This document shows positions 17,248 through 25,873 of a stretch of DNA of 64,000 nt, one piece after another. The position numbers were made by a program, and so were the translations under genes. Origin of the DNA: CAVREM01 sp963728825 (lineage in GTDB: Bacteria; Acidobacteriota; Vicinamibacteria; Vicinamibacterales; CAVVIG01); contig CAVSLA010000003.1 of NCBI GenBank assembly GCA_963728825.1, forward strand, positions 186,001-250,000, in the 5' to 3' direction. Position 1 is the first letter of the stretch, and every line of letters begins with the position of its first letter. The notes under the pieces were generated by a model, which had not been told where the DNA came from, ran no database searches, and saw only the letters and a program-made list of their open reading frames with translations.

Positions 17248-17580
17248 ATGACACCCCTGACCCCGGCCGTCCTACACGTCCTGCTGGCCCTCGCCGAGGG
17301 ACAGCGGCACGGCTACGCCATTCTCAAAGACGTCGAGCGACAGACCGACGGCGCGATGCGCATGGGTCCCGGAACGTTGTACGGCACACTCCAGCGCATG
17401 ATGGAGCAGGGGCTCGTCGAGGAGGCGTCTGGACCGGCGCAGCCGGTCGACGAGCGGCGCAGATACTATCAGCTCACCAAGTCGGGCCGGGCGGCGCTCA
17501 AAATCGAGGTCGAGCGCATGGAAACGCTGGTGCGGACGGCTCGCGCGCGACGGGTGGCGACGCGGCCATCTCGCGGCTGA
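17248..17580 (+). CDS. PadR family transcriptional regulator
   Basis: A 110-aa winged-helix repressor: LTPAVLHVLLALAEGQRHGY at the N terminus, the recognition-helix region MGPGTLYGTLQRMMEQGLV near residue 40, and the wing YYQLTKSGRAALKIEVERM near 75. It matches the short PadR-s1 type. It is the first gene of an operon with a small membrane protein, a serine hydrolase and an ABC exporter, an arrangement common in Acidobacteria where PadR controls the exporter. A palindrome overlaps its own promoter, so autoregulation is probable. The inducing ligand is unknown. Confidence 0.95.
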   Translation: MTPLTPAVLHVLLALAEGQRHGYAILKDVERQTDGAMRMGPGTLYGTLQRMMEQGLVEEASGPAQPVDERRRYYQLTKSGRAALKIEVERMETLVRTARARRVATRPSRG

Positions 17581-17593
17581 TTCGGAGGGGATC

Positions 17594-18073
17594 ATGGTTG
17601 CCCGATCGTTCGTGGCCGACGCGGTCTACCGGTCGCTCCTGCGGCTCTATCCAGTCCGCTTTCAGGAGGAGTTCGCGTCCGATATGGCGCTCGACTTCGC
17701 CGATGCGAGCGACGAGGCCTGGCTGAACCAGCGATGGGCGGGCTTGACCGCCGTCTGGCTCCGTTCCGCGTTCGATCTGGCTCACAGCCTCGCCTTCCAG
17801 TGGCTTCGAACGCGAATGCCGCTGTTCGCGCTGGTCGGCTTCGTCGTCGCGCTGACGACGGCTTCGGCGGCGCTGTCGCTGGCCCCCGAGCAGCCGCTGA
17901 TGACCAAGGTTCAGCCGCAGGACCGGGACACCATCGCCCTGCTTCTGCTGACCGCCTGCCTGCTGCTGGTCATCGCCGCGACGATCATTCTCAATGTGTG
18001 TTTTCTCCGACCGATGCTCCAGCGCAGTCGGTCAAGGATGTCGGTCAAACCGGGCCGGTCGCTGCGCCTGTGA
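17594..18073 (+). CDS. Small membrane protein linked to the PadR operon
   Basis: A 159-aa protein with a cytoplasmic N-terminal region (YRSLLRLYPVRFQEEFASDM, then DFADASDEAWLNQRW) and two membrane segments (LFALVGFVVALTTASAALSL; LLLLTACLLLVIAATIILNV). The YRxLLRLYPxxFxxEF pattern also occurs at the start of PadR-linked permeases in Acidobacteria, so this may be a short adaptor of that type. It starts 13 bases after padR with GGAGGGGATC just upstream. Its stop overlaps the GTG of the next gene. Function unknown. Confidence 0.8.
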   Translation: MVARSFVADAVYRSLLRLYPVRFQEEFASDMALDFADASDEAWLNQRWAGLTAVWLRSAFDLAHSLAFQWLRTRMPLFALVGFVVALTTASAALSLAPEQPLMTKVQPQDRDTIALLLLTACLLLVIAATIILNVCFLRPMLQRSRSRMSVKPGRSLRL

Positions 18074-20028
18074 GCATGGTCGGATGGCGGGGCCTGATCA
18101 CATCCGCATTGCTCACGGCATCCGTCGTGGCGGTTCCTGACCTTCCGCTTGAGGTGCCATTCAACGCGTCAGCGATGCGCCCGGTAATGCCGGCGACACG
18201 AGCCGCGGCCGACACCGCCGTCGAGGACAGGTCATCTGCCTCGCCAGTCATTCCGCTGGAAAAGATTGCAGGGCTACCCGCGTTCATCGACACAGCGGTT
18301 CCGCGGCTGATGGAGGAGCACCACACGCTCGGAACCGCCATCGCCGTGGTGCACGACGGCCGGATCCTGCTGCTGCGCGGTTACGGCAAGGCACGGCTCG
18401 ACTCCGGGACGCCGATCGATCCGGCACGAACGCTGTTTCGCATTGGCTCGGTCACGAAGCTCTTCACGGCCGCCGCGGCGGTGCAGTTGGCAGAAACCGG
18501 CCGCCTCGATCTGCATCGTGACGTCCGCGACTATCTGCCGGACATTCCGCTTCGCTATCACACGACGACGCATCACCTTCTGACGCACACCGCGTCACTC
18601 GATGAGAAGTTCGGCGGCGGCTACACCGAGGCGCCGCAGCACCTTCAGTCGCTGCGCGATCACCTTCGCCGCTACGTTAGGCAATTCGGACCGCCCGGCA
18701 ACGCCTACATCTACTCCAACACCAATTACGCGCTCGCCGGGCTCGTCGTCGAGACCCTGAGCGGCAAGTCGTTTGAGGACTACCTCGCGGGGCACATCTT
18801 CCGCCCGCTCGGCATGGACAGGACGGATGCGTATCAGCCGCCGGCGGCGCACCTGGTCGGCGACGTGGCCCGCGGTTACGTGTGGGACAAGGGCGGGCAT
18901 CGTGCGATGCCGTTTCGCCTGACCCAGAGCCGTCCGGCCGGCGCGATCTCGGCGACCGTGGCCGACATCGCGCAGTTCATGCTGGCGGTGCTGGGAGACG
19001 GGGCGACCGAACGCGCTCGCCTCCTGTCAGCTGACTCGACGAAGACCTACCTGGCGGAGCACTTCACGCCCGACCCCCGCATCCCGGCGATGGCTTACGG
19101 ATTCAGCCATGTCCTGACCTACGGGCAGCGCCAGTTGTATCGCGGCGGCACGCTCGGCGACCACGTGTCGATGACGCTGCTCATCCCGGCGGCACGGTTG
19201 GGACTCTTCGTCGCGTCGAACGGCGTGACCGGCATCGGTGACTTTCTCTACGAACCCTTGATGACCCATCTCGCCGGACCAACGTCGCCGGCCTCGTCGC
19301 CCACGCCGCTGCCCGATGTCGTCCAGCGCGCGCCGCGCTTTGCCGGCATGTTCCGCGATTACCATCACACGCGACACGACCTGTCGCGGCTGCGCGCGCT
19401 GATGCCGATGATTCAGTCGCCGGTCGTCGCCGATCCCGACGGCGCGATCCGCTGGCGCGGACGCCGCTGGATCGAGGTCGAACCGATGGTATTTCAACGT
19501 GTCGACGCTCGCGATTTCATCGTCTTTAGAGAAGGCGCCGATGGCGACATCGCGGAGCTCCATGCATCAGGCGCCACCTATGAGCGCGTGGGATGGATGG
19601 AACATCGGTACTTCCATGTGGGAGTGCTGGCGGCATCTCTGACGGCGTTTCTGTTGATAGCCATCAGCCGTCTGCGGCGGTGGTGGCAGGAAGGCGGGTG
19701 GCGGCAGGACGGCTGCCGCGCGGCGAAAGCGGCACGGCGTTACGCCGTGTTCGTTGCGGTTGTGAACCTGATGTTCATTGTCGGCCTTGCCGTCCAGATC
19801 GGCGATCTCGGCGGGACGACCCCGCTGCCGCTGCCGACATTGTTCTTGTTGCTGCTGCCGCTCATCAGCCTGGCGGTCACTCTCGTTCTCCCGGCGTACG
19901 CCGTGACGGCATGGCGCGACCACTGGTGGACGCTTCGCGAACGCGTCAGCTATTCCCTGGTCGCCGGGCTGGCGATCGTGTTCATGACCTTCCTGAACTA
20001 CTGGAAGCTCCTCGGCTTCCGATATTGA
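18070..20028 (+). CDS. Membrane-anchored serine hydrolase (beta-lactamase class C fold)
   Basis: A 652-aa protein. The GTG at 18070 overlaps the preceding stop (GTGA), and an N-terminal hydrophobic leader follows. The class C beta-lactamase/penicillin-binding-like domain has the nucleophile motif SxxK in RIGSVTKLFTAAAAVQL near residue 135 and the YxN motif in IYSNTNYALAGLVVE near residue 220. The C-terminal region contains three to four membrane segments (residues about 515-650), so the hydrolase domain is held at the outer face of the membrane. Its place between padR and the ABC genes suggests it acts with the exporter, for example on an exported peptide or ester. That link is inferred. Confidence 0.88.
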   Translation: MSMVGWRGLITSALLTASVVAVPDLPLEVPFNASAMRPVMPATRAAADTAVEDRSSASPVIPLEKIAGLPAFIDTAVPRLMEEHHTLGTAIAVVHDGRILLLRGYGKARLDSGTPIDPARTLFRIGSVTKLFTAAAAVQLAETGRLDLHRDVRDYLPDIPLRYHTTTHHLLTHTASLDEKFGGGYTEAPQHLQSLRDHLRRYVRQFGPPGNAYIYSNTNYALAGLVVETLSGKSFEDYLAGHIFRPLGMDRTDAYQPPAAHLVGDVARGYVWDKGGHRAMPFRLTQSRPAGAISATVADIAQFMLAVLGDGATERARLLSADSTKTYLAEHFTPDPRIPAMAYGFSHVLTYGQRQLYRGGTLGDHVSMTLLIPAARLGLFVASNGVTGIGDFLYEPLMTHLAGPTSPASSPTPLPDVVQRAPRFAGMFRDYHHTRHDLSRLRALMPMIQSPVVADPDGAIRWRGRRWIEVEPMVFQRVDARDFIVFREGADGDIAELHASGATYERVGWMEHRYFHVGVLAASLTAFLLIAISRLRRWWQEGGWRQDGCRAAKAARRYAVFVAVVNLMFIVGLAVQIGDLGGTTPLPLPTLFLLLLPLISLAVTLVLPAYAVTAWRDHWWTLRERVSYSLVAGLAIVFMTFLNYWKLLGFRY

Positions 20029-20032
20029 CGCG

Positions 20033-20800
20033 ATGCTGCAGGCACGCGATCTGACAAAGCGCTACGGGGCTCTGCTGGCGGTCGATCGCGTCAACTTTGC
20101 CGTCGAGCGGGGCGAGATCCTCGGTTATCTCGGACCGAATGGATCGGGCAAGAGCACGACGGTCAACATGGTCGTCGGCCTGCTCGATTCGACGAGCGGC
20201 GCGATTTCGCTCGACGGCCGAACGCTCGGCGAAGACCCGATCGCCTACAAGCGGCGCATCGGCTACGTGCCGGAGGAGCCGCATCTGTATACGCAGCTGA
20301 CGGCCGGAGAGTACCTGACTCTCGCCGGCACGCTGCGGGGTTTGCCGCCGCGACTGCTCGAACACAAGATCGAGCAGCTGCTACGCCTCTTCCTCCTCTA
20401 CGACAGCCGATACGCGCCGATGTCCGCTTACTCAAAGGGCATGCGCCAGCGCGTGCTGCTGGCGGCTGCGCTGATGCACGACCCGGATCTCCTGGTGCTC
20501 GACGAACCGTTTTCAGGTCTCGACGTGACAGCCGGACTGCTGTTTCGAGCGCTCATGACGCTGCTGTCAGCGGAAGGCCGGATGGTGCTCTTCAGCTCAC
20601 ACCGCCTCGACATCGTCGAACGGGTCTGCTCGCGCGTCGTCATCCTCTCGCATGGCCGGATTGTCGCGGAGGAACAGGTGCGCGGGCGCGGCGCCGCACA
20701 CACCGCGCAGTCGCTCGAAGATGTGTTCGTGGCCGTCACGGCGCCCGACGACTACTCGGCAATCGCGCGCGACATCTTCGAGGTCGTCCGCCGCGCATGA
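20033..20800 (+). CDS. ABC transporter ATP-binding protein
   Basis: A 255-aa nucleotide-binding subunit with Walker A GPNGSGKSTT near residue 38, the Q-loop region, the ABC signature-like YSKGMRQRV near 137, Walker B LLVLDEPFSGLD near 155, and the switch histidine in FSSHRLDIVERV near 190. It resembles the exporter type (CcmA/DRI families). It begins 4 bases after the serine hydrolase and its end overlaps the permease gene by 4 bases (ATGA). Together with the permease it makes a complete exporter. Confidence 0.95.
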   Translation: MLQARDLTKRYGALLAVDRVNFAVERGEILGYLGPNGSGKSTTVNMVVGLLDSTSGAISLDGRTLGEDPIAYKRRIGYVPEEPHLYTQLTAGEYLTLAGTLRGLPPRLLEHKIEQLLRLFLLYDSRYAPMSAYSKGMRQRVLLAAALMHDPDLLVLDEPFSGLDVTAGLLFRALMTLLSAEGRMVLFSSHRLDIVERVCSRVVILSHGRIVAEEQVRGRGAAHTAQSLEDVFVAVTAPDDYSAIARDIFEVVRRA

Positions 20801-22560
20801 ATCTCGCCGAGCGAGCGCTCACCCGCTACTTCATCCGGCACTTTCTCGACGTCGGTTTCATGACGTCGAGCGAGTCATCCGACGGCGTGCGGCGTGCGAT
20901 GCTCGGCGCCATGTCGGCGGTGGTGACCATCGGTCTCTTCTCGCCGCGGCTGATCGGCGGAAAGTACTTCGGCATTCGCGCAGTCGCGGATCGCTACGAA
21001 CTGACCGTGCTCGGCGACACGCTGATGCTGTTCGCGTTTGCCATGCTCCTCGTCGCGCTTGCGGCTGCCCTGGCCGGCGACTCGATGTTTCCCGATGAAA
21101 CCGACTTTCGCGTCCTGACGCCTCTGCCAGTCACCCGCGGCTTCGTGTTTGCGGCCAAGCTCCGGGCGGTCGTGTTGTATCTCGGGGTGGTGATCGTGAT
21201 CGTCTCGCTGGCGTTGCAGGTGCCGTTCACCGCGGTGAGCGGCGGGCCGCACGCGGACGCGCCGTGGCTGGTTCGGGCCGGCGTCTACTCCGGAGCCAGC
21301 ATGATCGCGTCGCTGTTTGCGGCGTCGGCGGCGATGGCTGCTCAGGGCCTGATCGTCCTGTGCGCGCCGCGGCGATATCTGCGGCCGATGACCGTCGGCA
21401 CACGCACGGCAATCCTGTGTGGCGTCGTGCTGCTCCTGCCGCTCGCCGGCCGGCTGCCGAGTCAGGCCAGGGCATTCACGTCCGCGTCGGACTTTCTGTA
21501 CTTCGTTCCACCGGCCTGGTTCGTCGCGCTGGAGCGCATCGCGCTGGGGACGGCAGACCGATACAGCGTCCAACTCGGCGCCCTGGCGTTGGCCTCGCTG
21601 GCTCTGACGTCCGCCATCGTCGCGGGCTGTTACATCGTGCTCTACCGTCGCTTCGACGTCCTGATGCTGAGAGCCAGCTCAGCCTTTCAGCCTCGTCTCC
21701 GACACCGCTCCGACACTGCTCCGACATTGCTCCGACACCTATCTGGCACCGCTCCGACACTTCTCCGGCACCGCTCCGACACCTGTCCGACAGACATCAA
21801 TCTGGCTCGCCGCCAGACCGCCGTAATCAGCCGCTTCGCCACGAAGACGTTGTGGCGCAGTCCGTTACAGCAGGTCGTGTTTCTCGGGACCACAGCGATC
21901 GGACTGGGGTGGGTGCTGAACGGGCTCCTGGCGGGAGGGCTCACGAGCTGGCTCGGCGGAAGCGCACCGTCACCACGGCTCGTGTCCGCCGTGACGGCGA
22001 TGCCATTCGTCCTGCTGCTGGCAGGTGTCACCGGCCTGCGCGGCGCACTGATGCTGCCTCAGGACCCCCGCGCCAACTGGATCTTCCGCCTTCGCGAAGA
22101 CGATGATCACCGGGCCGCGCAGCTGGACGCGGTCGAGCGGCTTTTCATGCGACTGGTCGTGATGCCCGTCCTGGTCTGCACGCTGCCGCTCCAGTGGGGA
22201 GTGCTCGGCGCCGACGCGTTCATTGCGCTGCCGGTCGCCTACCTGCTGGGGATTGTGCTCACCGAAATCGTGATCCGAAGCTGGCGGCGAATTCCCTTCA
22301 CCTGCGGCTACATCCCGGGCAAACGTAATGTGGCGCAAACCTTTCTGATGGCGCTGACCGCCTACGTCTTCTTCACGACCGCCGGCCGGGCCCTGGTCGC
22401 CGTCAGCCGCGTCCACCCGTCTCGGTTCCTGATCGTGTTCGGCTTTCTGATGATGATCGTCGCGATCCTGAGGTGGCACCGCCTGCGTACCTGGGGCCGC
22501 TTCCCGCTGATGTTCGACGACGACCCGCCGGAATTCGCGCAACCGATTCAGCTGCGGTAG
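20797..22560 (+). CDS. ABC exporter permease with internal 11-residue repeats
   Basis: A 587-aa membrane subunit with around ten or more hydrophobic segments, overlapping the ATPase gene by 4 bases. The N-terminal segment (LAERALTRYFIRHFLDVGFM) and overall shape match large permeases paired with exporter ATPases. At residues about 300-332, between two membrane-segment clusters, three 11-residue copies related to LRHRSDTAPTL occur. They come from nine tandem 11-bp DNA units inserted in frame (99 bp). This loop looks like a recent insertion of an otherwise intergenic repeat. Substrate unknown. Confidence 0.88.
   Translation: MNLAERALTRYFIRHFLDVGFMTSSESSDGVRRAMLGAMSAVVTIGLFSPRLIGGKYFGIRAVADRYELTVLGDTLMLFAFAMLLVALAAALAGDSMFPDETDFRVLTPLPVTRGFVFAAKLRAVVLYLGVVIVIVSLALQVPFTAVSGGPHADAPWLVRAGVYSGASMIASLFAASAAMAAQGLIVLCAPRRYLRPMTVGTRTAILCGVVLLLPLAGRLPSQARAFTSASDFLYFVPPAWFVALERIALGTADRYSVQLGALALASLALTSAIVAGCYIVLYRRFDVLMLRASSAFQPRLRHRSDTAPTLLRHLSGTAPTLLRHRSDTCPTDINLARRQTAVISRFATKTLWRSPLQQVVFLGTTAIGLGWVLNGLLAGGLTSWLGGSAPSPRLVSAVTAMPFVLLLAGVTGLRGALMLPQDPRANWIFRLREDDDHRAAQLDAVERLFMRLVVMPVLVCTLPLQWGVLGADAFIALPVAYLLGIVLTEIVIRSWRRIPFTCGYIPGKRNVAQTFLMALTAYVFFTTAGRALVAVSRVHPSRFLIVFGFLMMIVAILRWHRLRTWGRFPLMFDDDPPEFAQPIQLR
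21695..21793 (+). repeat. 11-bp tandem repeat array inside the permease gene, copy A2
   Basis: Nine contiguous 11-bp units of the form CGCTCCGACAC (variants GTCTCCGACAC, TGCTCCGACAT, CTATCTGGCAC, TTCTCCGGCAC). The total of 99 bp keeps the reading frame. The unit is nearly identical to those at 13120 and 34073. Confidence 0.95.
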
Positions 22561-22576
22561 CTCGCCATCGCCGACT

Positions 22577-22957
22577 TCAGATCTCTACTCCTTCGATCTC
22601 GTCGTCCGCGACATCCACGACGACGCTGTGCAGGTCGACCCGGAACCACTCACGGAACATCTTCAGGCTGCGCTGCTGCGGCCAGGCACTCTCGTCCTCC
22701 GTCCAGGCGGACAGCTGGGATTCGAAGAGCACCGTATAGTTATCCTCAACCCACACGAGCAGATCCTCCTCTTCGACACCCTCGGGCAGCAGGTACGCGG
22801 ATCCGTACGGCCTGGCACGCGGAACAGTGATGTTCACCGCCGCACCTCCGCCCGTCGACTCCTTCAACGGCGCAAACGCCGCATCCCGGGCGCGCGTCCA
22901 CTCGAGATAAGGCTGCGCACCCACGACGGTGATGGCCGTGCGATTGATGAGTCGCAT
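22577..22957 (-). CDS. Conserved hypothetical acidic protein (126 aa)
   Basis: A soluble protein with N-terminal NRTAITVVGAQPYLEWTRA, a central acidic helix (LLPEGVEEEDLLVWVEDNY), a Trp-rich segment (WTEDESAWPQQRSLKMFREWF) and an acidic tail (VVVDVADDEIEGVEI). This pattern (QPYLxW near the start, ExxxWPxxRxxxxFxxWF, then a short VxxVVxD strand) recurs in uncharacterised proteins of several bacterial phyla. No function is known to me. It starts 9 bases after the stop of the MFS gene and is probably co-transcribed with it. Confidence 0.8.
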   Translation of the reverse strand: MRLINRTAITVVGAQPYLEWTRARDAAFAPLKESTGGGAAVNITVPRARPYGSAYLLPEGVEEEDLLVWVEDNYTVLFESQLSAWTEDESAWPQQRSLKMFREWFRVDLHSVVVDVADDEIEGVEI

Positions 22958-22966
22958 GAGGAAGCT

Positions 22967-24202
22967 CTATGGCGTCGGCAGCAACGCGCCGCCGACGTCC
23001 GGTGCGGCGGTGCGCGCCGGCAGGGCAACGAACCAGCAGCCGAAGCCGAGGGCCACGACAATGCCGGCCAGCATGTAGAACATGAAGTCATACGAGCCGG
23101 TTCGCTCCAGCGACGCGGCCAGCAGGAGTGGCCCGATCCCGGACGCGAGCACCGTCATCATCTGCGCGGCGCCCTGGATGCGGCCGAGATGCGCGCGGCC
23201 GAACACCTCGCTCCACACGGAAAAGAACACGACCGTCACGATGCCGCCCGAGGCGCCCATCGTGATCGCATACAACATCACGTGTCCTTGCGTGCGCACC
23301 TGGGGCAGAAGCAGCAGCGCTCCGGCCAGCGCCGCCATTCCGACGCCCATCACCCGCTGGATCGGCCACCAGGTGGCCAGCCAGCCTCCTCCGAAATTGG
23401 CGACGAGCCCGACCATGGCGCTGACGGCGAGCACCAGATAGTAGGTGGATGCATCGAAGCCGCGGATCTCGAGGATCGATTGATTGAACAGCGCGATGCC
23501 CGAGTAGACCAGGCCGAACACGGCGCTGGCCAGTGCAAACATCCAGAACGCCGGGCTCTGCATCGCATCCCAGATCGTCACGTCGGACGGCTGCGACGCG
23601 AGCCGCTCCGGGTCGGCGGCGATCTGACTGCTGTCCCGGGCCAACAGCCACGCCAGCGGCGCCGCGGCCAACAGGGCCACCCCGACGACCAACCAGGCAC
23701 TGCGCCAGCCGGCCTGCAGCACCAGCTGGCCGACGACTGGAAACGCGATCACGAACCCGATGCCGACGATCAGCGCGTAGATCCCCATCGCCAGGTTCAG
23801 GCGGCGTGCGAACCACTTGCCGACGATCGCCAGGCTGACGACTGACAATGCGCTCTGCCCGAAGCCGCGCGTCAGCGTGACGGCGACGATCAGTGCAAGC
23901 CAGCCCGACGCCTGGCTCATGGCCATCACCGTCGCCCCGAGCGCCGCGAGCAGCCCGGTGAGAACGAAGCGCGCGCCCCATCGGTCGGTCAGCCGCCCGA
24001 CGGGCAGGCAGAACAACGATCCGATGAGCGTCGCCCAGAGATTGATGGTGGCGTAGTCGGTGCGGTCGAGTGAGAGATCCGCAATGACCGGCTCGGTGAC
24101 CAGACCCAGCCCCTGGGTGCGGCCAGGAAGCGTCGCCACCATCGCCGTGGCGGCCACCGCCAGGTTGATCCACCCGTAATAGAATCGCCGCGGACCGTCC
24201 AT
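22967..24202 (-). CDS. MFS transporter
   Basis: A 411-aa major facilitator protein with about 12 membrane segments. It begins with RRFYYGWINLAVAATAMVAT, a start usual for the oxalate/formate- and monocarboxylate-like MFS branch, and has the loop motif GRLTDRWGARFVLTGL (RxxGR-like) near residue 70. The C-terminal half (GVGMAALAGALLLLPQ, GASGGIVTVVFFSVWSEVFGRAHLGRIQG) fits the same branch. The substrate cannot be told from context. It is followed 9 bases later by the acidic conserved protein. Confidence 0.92.
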   Translation of the reverse strand: MDGPRRFYYGWINLAVAATAMVATLPGRTQGLGLVTEPVIADLSLDRTDYATINLWATLIGSLFCLPVGRLTDRWGARFVLTGLLAALGATVMAMSQASGWLALIVAVTLTRGFGQSALSVVSLAIVGKWFARRLNLAMGIYALIVGIGFVIAFPVVGQLVLQAGWRSAWLVVGVALLAAAPLAWLLARDSSQIAADPERLASQPSDVTIWDAMQSPAFWMFALASAVFGLVYSGIALFNQSILEIRGFDASTYYLVLAVSAMVGLVANFGGGWLATWWPIQRVMGVGMAALAGALLLLPQVRTQGHVMLYAITMGASGGIVTVVFFSVWSEVFGRAHLGRIQGAAQMMTVLASGIGPLLLAASLERTGSYDFMFYMLAGIVVALGFGCWFVALPARTAAPDVGGALLPTP

Positions 24203-24253
24203 CCGCGGCGATTCTACCCTGTCGGTCAGCTCCTCAGCACCTCAGCTTCTGTT

Positions 24254-25465
24254 TCAGCTCCGTGCCTGGACCTTGAGGTTGTTGACGACCTTGGCAACGC
24301 CTTCGGTGTCCTCCGCGATGACCTCGGCGGCATGTTTGGCCGCGTCCGACGGAACCGACCCATTCAAGGTCACGACACCGTTTTTCGTGTCGACATCGAC
24401 CTTGCGCGACTTGATCTCGTCGTGGATGAAGTACTTCGACTGCACCTTCATCGTGATCCACGCATCGTCGACCTTCAAGCCGACCTCGGTGCGCGGGCTG
24501 GCGTCGGTTCGTGAGTTGCTCGTGCCGCGATCGACGACCAGGTTGTCGTGCACCATCTCGACCCCGTCGGTCGAACGGGCGATCGACAGCGCGTGCTGAC
24601 GCTCTCCTTCGCTCTGCACCGGCCCCTTCAAGGTCACCATGCCGTCTTTCGTCTCCACGTTGATGTTTCGCGCGCGCACGTCGTCGTCCACAAAGTACTT
24701 CGATTGGATCTTCATCGTGATCCAGCCGTCCTCGATTTTGTCGGCCGCGCTGCGCGCAGCCTCCCGCACCTCGTCTCTCGCCTCGCGGGCGTCACCTTTG
24801 ACTGCAGTCGAGTCTTTGATGGCTCCACTGGTGGCCACGGCCTCGCGAATCCTGAGGCCTTCATTCACACGGGTGACACCCTCCGTAGCGCGGGCGATCC
24901 GCACGGCTTCAGTGCGATCGCTCTCAGAATCAACCGTTCCGGTCAGCGTCACGACGCCAGCCGGAGAAGTATCGACGTCGATGCGCCACGGCTTCAGTTC
25001 GGGATTGAGGTAATACTGCGACTGGATCTTCGAGGTAATCCAGCCGGGGGTCCGGTCGCTGTCGCGCCGGAGCGTCGTGTTATCGGGTGCGTGATGCTGC
25101 TGCGCATCCGGCTTCGGGTCGACCACCGGACGCACGACCAGTTTATTGTTCACCCGCGACACGCCGCTGACGTCGCGCGCAATCTGCTCGGCAGCCTGCC
25201 GCTCCGAATCGCGGTCGACCGTCCCCTCGAGCGTGACAACGCCCTGGTTGGTGTCGACATCCACACGATGGCCTTTTACATCCGGAGACACGAAATACTT
25301 CGATTGAATCTGCGTCGTGATCAGCGCGTCGCTCTGGCGAGCGGAACCGGCTGTGCTCGTGGTATCCGGATTTGGCGAGATGTTGTCGACCTGCGGCGTG
25401 TTGTCACACCCCACAAGCGCGAGCGTTGTCAGCGCCGCAGCGCAGCCGTAGGCTCGTAATCTCAT
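24254..25465 (-). CDS. Lipoprotein with four BON domains
   Basis: A 403-aa envelope lipoprotein. ATG 25465 is chosen because GGGAGG lies 5 bases upstream and a lipoprotein signal follows (ALTTLALVGC, with Cys as the lipidated residue). Four BON domains follow in tandem, each opening with a variant of W/LITxxIQSKYFV and containing VDVDTxxGVVTLxGTV, at about residues 45-115, 140-205, 245-310 and 335-400, joined by hydrophilic linkers. BON domains bind lipids or peptidoglycan-linked partners and occur in stress proteins such as OsmY. Four copies in one lipoprotein is more than usual. It may support envelope stability under osmotic stress (inferred). Confidence 0.92.
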   Translation of the reverse strand: MRLRAYGCAAALTTLALVGCDNTPQVDNISPNPDTTSTAGSARQSDALITTQIQSKYFVSPDVKGHRVDVDTNQGVVTLEGTVDRDSERQAAEQIARDVSGVSRVNNKLVVRPVVDPKPDAQQHHAPDNTTLRRDSDRTPGWITSKIQSQYYLNPELKPWRIDVDTSPAGVVTLTGTVDSESDRTEAVRIARATEGVTRVNEGLRIREAVATSGAIKDSTAVKGDAREARDEVREAARSAADKIEDGWITMKIQSKYFVDDDVRARNINVETKDGMVTLKGPVQSEGERQHALSIARSTDGVEMVHDNLVVDRGTSNSRTDASPRTEVGLKVDDAWITMKVQSKYFIHDEIKSRKVDVDTKNGVVTLNGSVPSDAAKHAAEVIAEDTEGVAKVVNNLKVQARS

Positions 25466-25625
25466 GTGTCCTCCCAATGCCCGCATGAGATGTGCAAAAC
25501 AGCCGCCGGGGCGGCGGCTGAGATAACGGTCGAGCCCGGCAACTCAACATTTCTTCCAGTTCGCACGCATCCTGCAATGACGTCAGGCGGACAGAACAAT
25601 GGCGCATTGGGTCTTGAGAGGACAA

Positions 25626-25820
25626 ATGGCCGAGCATCGTGACGACGGGCGGACGAAGCAGGAAAAGGGCTACGACGAAGCCGCACGTGGCGGCCCGGGG
25701 ATGCCGAGCACGAGCGTCGGCACGAACCCGGACCAGCACCCGGATGGCGAGGACCGCTTCGACCGCGAGGCGCGCGAGGCTGCCCACGACGTTCGGCGCC
25801 GGGAGTCGTCGGCCGAGTAG
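25626..25820 (+). CDS. Small hydrophilic, probably disordered protein (64 aa)
   Basis: A short ORF starting at ATG 25626, with AGAGG 4 bases upstream (an in-frame ATG at 25599 lacks this). The product is extremely hydrophilic (MAEHRDDGRTKQEKGYDEAA, then GTNPDQHPDGEDRFDREARE) and has no hydrophobic core. It resembles small stress-related proteins such as those of the KGG/con-10 kind only in composition. It is divergent from the BON lipoprotein, which would fit a shared stress context, but this is weak. It could be spurious. Confidence 0.5.
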   Translation: MAEHRDDGRTKQEKGYDEAARGGPGMPSTSVGTNPDQHPDGEDRFDREAREAAHDVRRRESSAE

Positions 25821-25873
25821 TGTTGTCCGGGCTGTCGGAGTGATGGCACGCCGCCAGGCCGGCGCGTCTGGGG

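Noticed and set aside
17057..17254. Upstream extension of the DUF4350-like protein through the heptamer array
   Set aside because: The repeat has no stop in this frame and yields a monotonous VPGAGCR peptide. The start at 17056 with a following membrane segment is better.
17734..18069. N-terminal extension of the serine hydrolase
   Set aside because: It overlaps the small membrane protein gene out of frame and lacks a start signal. GTG 18070 overlapping the previous stop is the likely start.
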